A stretch of DNA of 19,201 nucleotides from BOG-908 sp964250925 (GTDB taxonomy: Bacteria > Pseudomonadota > Alphaproteobacteria > Acetobacterales > Acetobacteraceae). The stretch spans positions 1-19,201 of the forward strand of contig CAXUHU010000065.1 of NCBI GenBank assembly GCA_964250925.1. The letters run 5' to 3'. Below are positions 1 through 7,111 of the stretch, one piece after another (within the stretch, counting starts at the first letter, position 1; every line of letters starts with the position of its first letter). The translations under genes and the position numbers were made by a program. The notes below the pieces were generated by a model that was given only the letters and a program-made list of their open reading frames with translations, was not told the DNA's origin and did no database searches.

Positions 1-42
1 CGCCAGGGCGCCCACCACCATCCAAAGCCTGCCCATCGTCAT
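1..42 (-). CDS. 5' end of an unidentified minus-strand gene (partial, runs off the left edge)
   Basis: Reading leftward from an ATG at 42-40 gives MTMGRLWMVVGALA, then the window ends. A charged residue followed by a hydrophobic run looks like the start of a signal peptide or membrane anchor. A GGGG-containing stretch lies just upstream of the ATG, which is a weak ribosome-binding site. A second ATG at 36-34 is an alternative start. With 14 codons the product cannot be identified, and the call depends only on this N-terminal look and on the divergent arrangement with the hydrolase gene. Confidence 0.3.
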   Translation of the reverse strand, partial: MTMGRLWMVVGALA

Positions 43-64
43 CCCCGATCACACTTCGCGCCAC

Positions 65-107
65 CCCGATACATTCGGGTTACGGTAACTTTTGTTCACC
101 CGATACA
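65..107. promoter_or_regulatory. Possible operator region: direct repeats flanking a palindrome
   Basis: CCCGATACA occurs at 65-73 and again at 99-107, with start points 34 bases apart, about three helical turns. Between them is the perfect palindrome GTTAC-G-GTAAC at 79-89. The region separates the divergent partial gene (start at 42) from the iminopeptidase-like gene. This layout is typical of a transcription-factor site, but no regulator can be named. Confidence 0.3.
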
Positions 108-196
108 GGCGATAAGCTTCGCAGCATGCCACGTGCGACCTGTTCCCCGAAATCGGCCCGTTCGAGACGGGCTACCTGCCGCTGACGGACGGTCAC

Positions 197-1075
197 GTGA
201 TGTATTGGGAGCAGGTGGGCAACCCGCGCGGCCGGCCGGTGCTGTTCCTGCACGGCGGCCCGGGTGCCGGGGCCGGCGCCGTGCACCGCCGGTTTTTCGA
301 TCCCGCCCATTGGCGCATTGTGATCTTCGACCAGCGGGGGGCCGGCCGGTCGCGACCGCTGGGCAGCCTGGATGCCAACACCACGCCGCATCTGGTGGGC
401 GACATCGAACGCCTGCGCAGCTATCTGGGCCTGGAGCGCTGGCTGCTGTTCGGCGGCTCCTGGGGGTCCACGCTCGCTTTGGCCTACGCGCAGGCGCAGC
501 CCGAGCATGTGGTAGGCTTGGTGCTGCGCGGCGTCTTCCTGGGCCGCGGCAGCGAGGTCGACTGGTTTTTGAACGGCCTGGCACAGGTGTTCCCCGATGC
601 GCACGCCGCATTTTCCGGCTTCCTGCCCGAAGCGGAGCGTAAGAACCTGCTAGGCAGCTACCTGCAGCGCCTGACCGACCCCGATCCGGCCGTGCACATG
701 GCCGCAGCCAGGGCCTGGTCCATCTACGAGGGCTCCTGCAGCACGCTGCTGCCCAGCCCGGACACCGTCAGCTCGTTTGCCGGCGACCGAACGGCGCTGG
801 GCCTGGCGCGGATCGAGGCGCATTACTTCGCCCACGACCTGTTCCTGCCCCCAGGCGGCTTGCTGGCCCACATGGCCGCCATCGGACACCTGCCAGGGGA
901 GATCGTGCAGGGCCGCTACGACATGGTCTGCCCGTCGGTCAGCGCCTTCGATCTGGCGGCCCATTGGCCGTCGGCACGGTTGACGATCATCCCCGATGCC
1001 GGCCATTCCGCGCTGGAACCGGGGGTGCGCCGCGCGCTGGTGGCCGCCGTCGAGCGCTTCCGCCATCGCGGCTGA
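197..1075 (+). CDS. Proline iminopeptidase-type alpha/beta hydrolase (S33), apparent frameshift in N-terminal codons
   Basis: Enzymes of this family release N-terminal proline from peptides in the cytoplasm. The 292-residue frame has the full fold: oxyanion motif HGGPG at 19-23, DQRGAGRS at 45-52, nucleophile Ser88 in GGSWG, cap motif WSIYEG near 174-179, Asp242 in GRYD and His270 in DAGHS. The only usable in-frame starts are GTG 197 and ATG 200. However, family-like sequence continues upstream in the same frame (DLFPEIGPFETGYLPLTDG, from 137 to 193), where there is no ATG, GTG or TTG. An ATG at 126 lies one frame off; one extra base near 135-138 would join it as MPRADLFPEI. So the gene either has a one-base deletion or sequencing error, or starts late and lacks about 22 residues. 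The catalytic residues are intact. Proline specificity within S33 is likely but not proven. Confidence 0.85.
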   Translation: MMYWEQVGNPRGRPVLFLHGGPGAGAGAVHRRFFDPAHWRIVIFDQRGAGRSRPLGSLDANTTPHLVGDIERLRSYLGLERWLLFGGSWGSTLALAYAQAQPEHVVGLVLRGVFLGRGSEVDWFLNGLAQVFPDAHAAFSGFLPEAERKNLLGSYLQRLTDPDPAVHMAAARAWSIYEGSCSTLLPSPDTVSSFAGDRTALGLARIEAHYFAHDLFLPPGGLLAHMAAIGHLPGEIVQGRYDMVCPSVSAFDLAAHWPSARLTIIPDAGHSALEPGVRRALVAAVERFRHRG

Positions 1076-1174
1076 CAGCCTTGGTTTAAGACAAAGGTCT
1101 AGCTTGCGGCCGCACAAAGCCGTGACGGTCGGCCATGAAACGCCTCGGGCGGCGGCGGCGTTGGGTTGACCATG

Positions 1175-1192
1175 GGCCGCGAATAAGCGGCC
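1175..1192 (+). promoter_or_regulatory. Hairpin in the leader of the DUF4142 gene
   Basis: GGCCGC (1175-1180) and GCGGCC (1187-1192) pair perfectly around a GAATAA loop. The hairpin ends six bases before the GAAGGAG ribosome-binding site (1198-1204) of the following gene. It could stabilise the mRNA 5' end or affect translation. The lack of a T tract argues against a terminator of the upstream gene. Confidence 0.3.
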
Positions 1193-1210
1193 TCATTGAA
1201 GGAGCTTCCC

Positions 1211-1825
1211 TTGAACAAATATCTCGCCTGTACTGCGGCCCTCATGTTGCCGCTGCTGGGCGCCGGCCAGGCCATGGCACAGACATCGACCGGCGCTGCG
1301 CCCAGCTCGTCCACCATGGCCCCGCCCGCCTCCTCGACGATGGCGCCGGCTGCCGGCATGGCCGGAACAGCCTCGCCCATGGCCAGCACGGCTAGGCTTT
1401 CCGCTACCGACAAGAAGTTCGTGGTGAAGGCGGCCCAGGGCGGGATGGCCGAGGTACAGGCAGCACAGCTAGCCCAACAGAAGACGCAGACGGATACCGT
1501 CAAGCAGTTCGCCCAGACGATGATCGACGAGCACACCCCCAACAACGCCGAACTGATGAAGCTCGCCAGCGCCAAGGGCGTGACGCCGCCGTCCGAGCCG
1601 GATGCCGCCCAGCAGAAGATGATGGGCAAGCTGCAGGGCATGAGCGGCAAGAAGTTCGACACGGCCTACCTCAAAGGCCAGGTCACCTCGCACGAGGCTG
1701 AGCTGAAGGTGTTCCAGAACGAGTCCAAGAACGGGACCGACCCCGACCTGAAGGCGTTCGCCGACTCGACTATTCCCACCATCCAGAAGCACATCACGAT
1801 GGCCCAGAGCGACAAGGGAATGTAG
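1211..1825 (+). CDS. Exported DUF4142-family protein
   Basis: The TTG at 1211 is preferred because GAAGGAG at 1198-1204 sits six bases upstream; another in-frame TTG at 1196 overlaps that site. The product is about 204 residues. It begins with a Sec signal peptide (LNKYLACTAALMLPLLGAG, cleavage probably after AMA). A low-complexity Ser/Thr/Ala/Met/Pro stretch follows, then the helical DUF4142 domain, recognisable from FVVKAAQGGMAEVQAAQLAQ and VKQFAQTMIDEH. DUF4142 proteins are periplasmic or surface four-helix, ferritin-like proteins of unknown biochemical role, common in proteobacteria. It appears to be a single-gene unit with a strong hairpin after its stop codon. The family assignment is secure; the function is unknown. 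Confidence 0.85.
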   Translation: MNKYLACTAALMLPLLGAGQAMAQTSTGAAPSSSTMAPPASSTMAPAAGMAGTASPMASTARLSATDKKFVVKAAQGGMAEVQAAQLAQQKTQTDTVKQFAQTMIDEHTPNNAELMKLASAKGVTPPSEPDAAQQKMMGKLQGMSGKKFDTAYLKGQVTSHEAELKVFQNESKNGTDPDLKAFADSTIPTIQKHITMAQSDKGM

Positions 1826-1830
1826 TCGCA

Positions 1831-1871
1831 GGCGCACGATAGCGTTCGGCCGCCGAAAGCTATCGTGCGCC
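1831..1871. terminator. Strong hairpin after the DUF4142 gene (candidate terminator)
   Basis: GGCGCACGATAGC (1831-1843) pairs perfectly with GCTATCGTGCGCC (1859-1871). The interior can extend the stem further: TTCGG (1845-1849) with CCGAA (1853-1857) across one G/A mismatch. It begins five bases after the TAG at 1823-1825. There is no clear T run, so it may be a terminator, an mRNA-end stabiliser or a repetitive palindrome. A 12-base segment (1834-1845) recurs in the palindrome at 19051-19096. Confidence 0.5.
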
Positions 1872-1914
1872 AGTTCCCGTATTGGCAAGCATGTCCATCA
1901 TACTCGAAACAACC

Positions 1915-2014
1915 NNNNNNNNNNNNNNNNNNNNNNNNNNNNNNNNNNNNNNNNNNNNNNNNNNNNNNNNNNNNNNNNNNNNNNNNNNNNNNNNNNNNNN
2001 NNNNNNNNNNNNNN
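1915..2014. other. 100-N scaffold gap
   Basis: Exactly one hundred Ns, the usual placeholder for a gap of unknown length. The sequence resumes at the stop codon of the amidase gene, so the true distance between the DUF4142 gene and the amidase is unknown and genes may be missing here. Confidence 0.95.
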
Positions 2015-3373
2015 TTACTTGAGCGTCAATATCGGTTCCAGCACCCTGGCGAGGGCAAGCAGGCGAAGGTCCGCCATGCCGGGCGCTACCAGGCTGATTG
2101 CGGCGGGGGGCGAGCCTGGTTCGTGGCACGGCACGCTAACGGCACAGCCGTCCAGGAAGTTGACCTGCGCTGCATTGCGTAGAATCAGGCCGTTCAGACG
2201 CTTGTAATCCTCCTCGGCGTCGAATGCAGCGATCAGCGGTGGCGCAATCGGCACGGTGGGCATCAGCAGAGCATCATGGGCCGCCATCTCCGCCCCAAAC
2301 AACGCGCTGATCCGGACGCGCGCCTCAACCAAGGCGACGTAATCGGCGGCCAGCATCCGGGCGCCAGGCAGTATGCGGTCGGACACGCGCTGATCGTAGC
2401 GCCCGCCCTGTTCGGCCAGCAACGCGCGATGCCAGGCGTAGGACTCGACGACCGCAAATCCTCCGTTTGCGTGCGCCCGAATGATCTCGTCTAACGCGCG
2501 CAGCGGTTTATGTACGATGACAGCGCCTGCCCGGTCCAAACGTTGCACCGCACGGTCCGTCGCCCGCTCGGTTGCCGCGTCCATGCCGTCCAGCACAACG
2601 TTGGTGGGCATCAGCAGGCGCAGCCCCGCTGCCGGCATGTCGGCCAAGTCCATCGGCGCCTCGCCGGCCAAGATGGCATCCATCACGGCGCAGCACGTTA
2701 CTGTATTGGCCAGCGGCCCCACGGAATCGAGCGAGGGAGAGAGGGGCAGCACACCTTCTCGCGGAACGCGGCGTGCGGTCGGCTTGAAGCCGGTGACGCC
2801 GCAGAAGGCCGCTGGGATGCGGCACGACCCCCCGGTATCCGTGCCGATCGCCGCCCATGCCATGCCGTCCGACACCGAAACGGCCGCGCCCGACGAGCTG
2901 CCTCCAGGCACGCGCCCTGCCAGGGGATCGTTCGGCACGCGGCCGAACGGCGCCTGCGGCGTGCCGTGATGCGGGTTGATGCCCACGCCGCTGAACGCAA
3001 ACTCCGTCATGTTGGTACGCCCGATCGGCACCAGACCGGCGGCCAGAAGCCGTTGCACCACGGTTGCGTGGCAGGCAGCAGGTGCCGCCGCCGCCAGCAC
3101 GGCCGAGCCCGCCGGCGTGGGCTCGCCCGCCACGTCCAGCAGGTCCTTCAGGCTGATCGGGATGCCGGCGTAGCGGCCGGGCGCACGCCCGGCATTGCGC
3201 AGCGCATCCATCGCATCGGCCGAGGCGCGTGCCTGCGCGGCATAGACGGTGATGAAGGTCCGGCCGCCCTCCCCGGCCGGATCGGCGATGCGCTCAAGGC
3301 AATCCTCGACCAGGGATCGGCTGGTCGCCCGTCCGTCCTGCAGGTCGCGGGCCGCCGACCGTAAGTCTCGCAT
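2015..3373 (-). CDS. Amidase signature-family enzyme
   Basis: Amidase-signature enzymes hydrolyse C-N amide bonds with a Ser-cisSer-Lys triad. Numbered from the ATG at 3373 (452 residues), the Lys lies in SLKDLLD (about 76). The Gly/Ser-rich signature GGSSSGAAVSVSDG starts near 157 and supplies the cis-Ser. The nucleophile Ser is about 183 in GTDTGGSCRIPAA. The frame is open to 3520, but those extra 49 residues are not amidase-like and would run over the start of the divergent sedolisin, so MRDLRSAARDL is the better start. The C-terminus is complete (TAA at 2017-2015), although the stop directly touches the scaffold gap. The GatA-like fold is shared by amidases of many specificities (indole-acetamide, aryl-amide, allophanate, Glu-tRNA amidotransferase). 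With no gatB or gatC beside it, a free-standing amidase of unknown substrate is most likely. Confidence 0.88.
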   Translation of the reverse strand: MRDLRSAARDLQDGRATSRSLVEDCLERIADPAGEGGRTFITVYAAQARASADAMDALRNAGRAPGRYAGIPISLKDLLDVAGEPTPAGSAVLAAAAPAACHATVVQRLLAAGLVPIGRTNMTEFAFSGVGINPHHGTPQAPFGRVPNDPLAGRVPGGSSSGAAVSVSDGMAWAAIGTDTGGSCRIPAAFCGVTGFKPTARRVPREGVLPLSPSLDSVGPLANTVTCCAVMDAILAGEAPMDLADMPAAGLRLLMPTNVVLDGMDAATERATDRAVQRLDRAGAVIVHKPLRALDEIIRAHANGGFAVVESYAWHRALLAEQGGRYDQRVSDRILPGARMLAADYVALVEARVRISALFGAEMAAHDALLMPTVPIAPPLIAAFDAEEDYKRLNGLILRNAAQVNFLDGCAVSVPCHEPGSPPAAISLVAPGMADLRLLALARVLEPILTLK

Positions 3374-3514
3374 GGTCGGACCGTGCCCACCTGCGATGAT
3401 CTCGGCAACAGAGAATCGCCTTCGATGCTGGAACAAGCTTTCGGTTCGTTTTGTGTTGCCTAGGGTGCCTGGCACATGTTCAGGTTGTAATCTCACCACA
3501 TGCAAGGACCGCCC

Positions 3515-5083
3515 GTGCATAGATACACAAGACGTCTCGCCCTTCTGACCGCGGCGTTCGGCCTGTCCGTTTCACAGCCGGCATCGGCCGCCCCCACGAC
3601 GCTAACCGGAAGCGTGGCACCACTGGCCCGCAGCGTGCGCGTCGTTGGCGAGGCCGACCCGGCGAGCGTCGTTCAGTTTCAGGTGGCCCTGCGCCTGCGC
3701 GATTTCGCCGGAATGAGCGCACGCGTGCAATCGGGGGCCACAATGTCGGCGGCCGAGCTCGCAACCGATCATTTCCCGACGCAGGAGGACCACGATGCCG
3801 TGGTACGCTGGTTGAAATCGGCGGGCCTGACGATCGAGGCGACCGTGCCGAGCCGTATGACGATTACCGTCAGCGGCCGCGCGGATACGGTATCGCGCGC
3901 GCTGGAAGTCCACTTCTCGCACATCGTTTCCGAGGGACAGGATTACGTGTCGGCCGACACCGAGCCATCCGTTCCGTCCGAACTTGCCGGCATCGTGCTC
4001 AGCATCAACGGCTTGCAGCCGCAGCACCACGCCCATTACGAACACGTGCTCTCCAAGCCGCGCGCGGGTACCACGCCCTATCTTCCGTCCGACCTGCTGA
4101 ACGCCTACGCGGCCAACGGCCTCAGCACAGGGTCGGGCACCACGACCGCCATCGTCATCGACACGTTTCCCAAGACGTCCGACCTGACCAGCTTCTGGTC
4201 GATCGCCGGCGTATCGCAGAGCCTGTCGAACATCACCCTCATCCAGGCCGTGCCCGGCACATTGCCTGGGCTGTCGGGCGAGGAAAGCCTGGATACCCAG
4301 TATTCCAGCTCCATGGGGCCCAGCAGCAAGGTGCGCGTCTATGCGTCGCAATCGCTGACCGACGCGCATCTGGACACGACGTTCCAGCGCGTGATCAGCG
4401 ACCTGCAATCGGGTGTGGTCATCACCCAGGTCTCCATCAGCCTGGGCGAGTGCGAAACCGACGAGTCAACCGGCGAGCTTGCCACCGACGACCAGTATTT
4501 CGCGACCATGACGTCGCTCGGCGCCAGCGTGTTCGTCTCCACCGGCGACAGCGGCAGCCACGAGTGCGGCGGCAGCGCGAACGTGCCCTCGTTCTACAGC
4601 ACCAGTCCGCACGTAGCCGCGGCGGGCGGCACCACGCTGAAGCTAAGCGGAACGACCGTGTCGTCCGAAACGGGATGGTCCGGCAGCGGCGGCGGCATCA
4701 GCACGTATTTCACCAAGCCGAGCTACCAATCGGGGGTGAGCTATGCCAAGCGGGCAGTGCCCGACCTGTCGGCCGACGCGAACCCCAACACCGGCGTGCT
4801 GGTGATCGTTGGGGGACAGGAGGAGCAGATCGGAGGAACCTCCGTATCCTCCCCCGTGCTGGCAGGGCTGATCGGCCTGGTCAATTCCAAGCGGATCGCT
4901 GCCGGCAAGAGCACCATCGGCTTGCTCGACACCTACATCTACCCGCTGCTGGGCACGAACAGTTTCCGCGACATCAAAAGCGGCAGCAACGGCGGGTACT
5001 CGGCCAAGGTTGGCTACGACCTGGTGACCGGCATCGGCGCGCCGATCCTGAGCGTGCTGCTGCCGAAGCTTCTGGCCGACTGA
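3515..5083 (+). CDS. Secreted sedolisin-type serine-carboxyl peptidase (S53) with pro-domain
   Basis: This is an acid-acting endopeptidase made as a proenzyme and exported. GTG 3515 is preferred because AAGGA (3504-3508) sits six bases upstream and the product then begins as a clean signal peptide (MHRYTRRLALLTAAFGLSVS, cleavage near ASA). The in-frame ATG at 3500 lacks a good site. Numbered from GTG (522 residues), the kumamolisin-type pro-domain covers about 30-175. The catalytic Glu256 and Asp260 lie in GEESLD, the oxyanion Asp345 in STGDSG and the nucleophile Ser443 in GGTSVSSP. The calcium-site region follows (FRDIKSG and GYDLVTGIGAP). All key residues are present, so the enzyme should be active after self-processing. 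It could be cargo of a type II secretion system, but nothing in the sequence proves the route. Confidence 0.92.
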   Translation: MHRYTRRLALLTAAFGLSVSQPASAAPTTLTGSVAPLARSVRVVGEADPASVVQFQVALRLRDFAGMSARVQSGATMSAAELATDHFPTQEDHDAVVRWLKSAGLTIEATVPSRMTITVSGRADTVSRALEVHFSHIVSEGQDYVSADTEPSVPSELAGIVLSINGLQPQHHAHYEHVLSKPRAGTTPYLPSDLLNAYAANGLSTGSGTTTAIVIDTFPKTSDLTSFWSIAGVSQSLSNITLIQAVPGTLPGLSGEESLDTQYSSSMGPSSKVRVYASQSLTDAHLDTTFQRVISDLQSGVVITQVSISLGECETDESTGELATDDQYFATMTSLGASVFVSTGDSGSHECGGSANVPSFYSTSPHVAAAGGTTLKLSGTTVSSETGWSGSGGGISTYFTKPSYQSGVSYAKRAVPDLSADANPNTGVLVIVGGQEEQIGGTSVSSPVLAGLIGLVNSKRIAAGKSTIGLLDTYIYPLLGTNSFRDIKSGSNGGYSAKVGYDLVTGIGAPILSVLLPKLLAD

Positions 5084-5140
5084 TTTCTGGGTGTTCGTAG
5101 ACCGGCAAGGCTTGCTTCTTAAAAATAACAAATCTCTGGG

Positions 5141-5169
5141 CATGCTGTCGCGGAGTTTCCGGCAGCATG
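5141..5169. terminator. Hairpin between convergent genes (candidate bidirectional terminator)
   Basis: CATGCTGTCG (5141-5150) pairs with CGGCAGCATG (5160-5169) as a 10-bp stem with one G-U pair and a 9-base loop. It lies between the end of the sedolisin gene (5083) and the end of the minus-strand operon (5233). No strong T tract follows on either strand. The rest of 5084-5232 shows no gene. Confidence 0.4.
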
Positions 5170-5232
5170 TTCACCATACAAAAGATCTTTGTGTCTTTCT
5201 TCAACAAAAACGGCTTGCCTTGCCCAAGTCGC

Positions 5233-5547
5233 TCAATGCGGACCGAAACTGGCGGTAGGCCGCTCGGGCGTCACCGAATGGCCGAAATTGCTGCCAAGCC
5301 GATTACGGGTGGCACTCTCGTTGAATTGGCCCGTCACGTTGCCAGGGGAATTCGCATTGTACGGTGCCGCATTGTCGGATGACAGTTTCGGCGTTTGCCT
5401 GGCTGTCGCCTGGAGTTTTTGGTTCAGGCAGTCGTAGCTCTGTGCCGTGCCCACCTGCACGTCCACGCAGGTGTCGTGCGACGGCTGTGCGTCTGCGCAG
5501 CCGCACCACCCAATCGCCAGTACCAGCACTACCGTCGGCCTGTGCAT
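5233..5547 (-). CDS. Small exported cysteine-containing protein, last gene of the TpsB-ExbBD-TonB operon
   Basis: A 104-residue protein with a signal peptide (MHRPTVVLVLAIGWCGCADA, cleavage before Q21 or nearby). Two cysteines remain in the mature part, in HDTCVDVQVG and YDCLNQKL; such spacing could allow a disulfide. The C-terminal half is rich in Asn, Pro, Ser and Gly and looks disordered. It starts 19 bases after the isomerase gene, with GAGGGGA six bases ahead of the ATG, so it belongs to the same transcript. The signal peptide also contains Cys14 and Cys17; a lipoprotein is possible, but there is no good lipobox. I do not recognise the family. Placement suggests a periplasmic or exported accessory of the barrel/Exb system. 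Confidence 0.72.
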   Translation of the reverse strand: MHRPTVVLVLAIGWCGCADAQPSHDTCVDVQVGTAQSYDCLNQKLQATARQTPKLSSDNAAPYNANSPGNVTGQFNESATRNRLGSNFGHSVTPERPTASFGPH

Positions 5548-5566
5548 CGCGTGTCCCCTCGTGTCT

Positions 5567-6421
5567 TCATGGCGCCATGCGCGACAACTGGATCTCGTCG
5601 ATCGCGACAGGTTGTTTGGCCAGCAGCCCGGAGGCGTAAGCGCGTTCCAGCTCCGCCTGTTTCTGCTGGCGAAGGGCGCGTATCAGCGCATCATGCACCT
5701 CCGCCAACGCCACGGGCCCCGCCGGCCTGGTCGCCAGCAGCTTGATTACGTGACAGCCGTTATCGACGCACACCGGCGCGGTCATTGCACCTTCGGGCAA
5801 GCCCAGCACGGCATCGTGCACGGCCGGCACGAGCTGTTTCTCGGTGAGCCACCCCATGTCGAGGTATTGCACCCCGGCATCGTGGCGCGCTGCGTCGGGA
5901 AAAGCGAGCCGGCCACGATCGACCTGCGCCCGCAACGTGGCCAACCGGCGTTTGCCGTCATCGACAGACCCCGCCGCCGGTTTGGCAGCAAAAAGCTGCA
6001 CCAGACGATAGCCGCGCGGCTGCATGAACTGCGCCTTGTTCTGGTCGTAAGCCGCCTGCACCACGGCTTCCGACGGAAAGCCCGATGGCAGCTCGGCATG
6101 GGCCGCCAGGAAGCTCTGGGCCACGACCTGGTCGTGCGCGCGAGCAAGCAGGGCTGCCACATCGGGCTTCTGGTCCCATTTCTGGCCCAGAGCCTCGGCC
6201 AGGATCGCGCGCTGCACCAGCACGTTGCGCAAAAAGTCCTTCAGCGCGGCCTGGTCTGTCAGGAGCTTGTGCCGGCTGTCCGGATCGGCGGCGGCGAGTA
6301 ACGCGCGCGCCTGACTGACGGTAATCTGCTCGGCCCCGCGCTCGGCGATCACCGGGTCGGGCGCTGCGGCGCACACGCCGAATGCCGCGGCGGCGATCAC
6401 CAAAAGCCGGTGCCGACGCAT
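5567..6421 (-). CDS. Periplasmic parvulin-type peptidyl-prolyl cis-trans isomerase (SurA/PrsA-like)
   Basis: A 284-residue exported protein with signal peptide MRRHRLLVIAAAAFGVCAAA. Residues about 30-130 form the helical chaperone-like N-region (ALKDFLRNVLVQRAILAEAL, then PSEAVVQAAYDQNKAQF). About 135-235 is the PpiC rotamase domain (GYRLVQLFAA, the FPDAARHDAG segment, then LDMGWLTEKQLVP, and VCVDNGCHVIKLL), and a C-terminal helix follows. Such proteins help fold outer-membrane barrels and exported proteins. Unusually for this fold, two cysteines sit beside the DNGxHxIKL element (VCVDNGC). It starts five bases after the coiled-coil gene. Inside an operon with a barrel and an Exb motor, it probably serves as a dedicated chaperone for the barrel or its cargo. 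Confidence 0.85.
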   Translation of the reverse strand: MRRHRLLVIAAAAFGVCAAAPDPVIAERGAEQITVSQARALLAAADPDSRHKLLTDQAALKDFLRNVLVQRAILAEALGQKWDQKPDVAALLARAHDQVVAQSFLAAHAELPSGFPSEAVVQAAYDQNKAQFMQPRGYRLVQLFAAKPAAGSVDDGKRRLATLRAQVDRGRLAFPDAARHDAGVQYLDMGWLTEKQLVPAVHDAVLGLPEGAMTAPVCVDNGCHVIKLLATRPAGPVALAEVHDALIRALRQQKQAELERAYASGLLAKQPVAIDEIQLSRMAP

Positions 6422-6426
6422 AGACG

Positions 6427-7098
6427 CTACCGCCCGCGCTGGACGGGTGCGATGTATTCCTGGTCGCGGATCTTGTCGTCGTAGTCCTGGACCATGTTTT
6501 CCAGCTTCACCTTTTCCATCCCCACCAGCGGCTCGTAGCTGCGCAGCAGCACCGACCGGAAGTCCTGGCTCTGATACAGATGCAGTATCTGCTCGGCCAC
6601 GTCGAGCAGCTTGGTGTTGGCGGTCTTGCAGGTTTCCAACGCGGTGCCCTTGGCTTTCAGCACGGCTTGCGCTTGCCGGCTTTCCGCATCCTTGGCGCGC
6701 GCCAGCTCGGCCACGCCTTGGAAGCTACTTTGAAGCTTGGTGTTCTTCTGCGCCAGGTTCGCCTCCTGCTCCTGAGCCGCGCGGAGCGCGTTCTGCAGCG
6801 CTTCAGCATCGGCCGGACGGGCCGCCGATTTGCCGGCGGCCTGCGCGAGCTTGGCATTTGCCGCGTCCAGCTGTTGCTGTATTGCCGCCTTGTCCGCGTT
6901 CGCGCGGGCCAGGTCGGCCTGGGCTTGCGCCGCCTGATCCTGTGCCGCGCGCATCTCGGTCACCGATTGGCGCAACGCGTCGCGCAGCCGATCCTCATTG
7001 GCCTGCTCGTCGGCCCCAGCGGGCACGCAGGTCGCGACCAACGCCGCCACGATCGAGATCCGGCCAACCCAGCCCCGGCACGTCTGCCTCATTGTCAT
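6427..7098 (-). CDS. Periplasmic coiled-coil protein in the Exb/TonB operon
   Basis: The start is set at ATG 7098, with GAAGGA just upstream; ATG 7092 is also possible, and ATG 7119 would overlap the preceding stop. The product is about 223 residues: signal peptide (region RGWVGRISIVAALVATCVPA), then about 45-145 of Ala/Gln/Lys/Asp-rich heptads (AQAQADLARANADKAAIQQQ, LQNALRAAQEQEANLAQK) forming a long coiled coil. A more conserved-looking C-terminal part (LLDVAEQILHLYQSQDF, PLVGMEKVKLENMVQDYDDK) follows, then EYIAPVQRGR. I do not know a named family. Position between TonB and the isomerase, with gaps of 13 and 5 bases, suggests a periplasm-spanning adaptor of the same complex. This is inference from architecture. 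Confidence 0.75.
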   Translation of the reverse strand: MTMRQTCRGWVGRISIVAALVATCVPAGADEQANEDRLRDALRQSVTEMRAAQDQAAQAQADLARANADKAAIQQQLDAANAKLAQAAGKSAARPADAEALQNALRAAQEQEANLAQKNTKLQSSFQGVAELARAKDAESRQAQAVLKAKGTALETCKTANTKLLDVAEQILHLYQSQDFRSVLLRSYEPLVGMEKVKLENMVQDYDDKIRDQEYIAPVQRGR

Positions 7099-7111
7099 TT
7101 CGTCCTTCGTG

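Noticed and set aside
3456..3491. Sigma-70-like promoter for the sedolisin gene (TTGCCT and TGTAAT)
   Set aside because: The elements are 24 bases apart, too far for a normal promoter, and no better pair is evident.
3374..3520. Longer amidase start at 3520
   Set aside because: The added residues are not amidase-like and would overlap the sedolisin start; the ATG at 3373 begins at a family-like MRDLRSAARDL.
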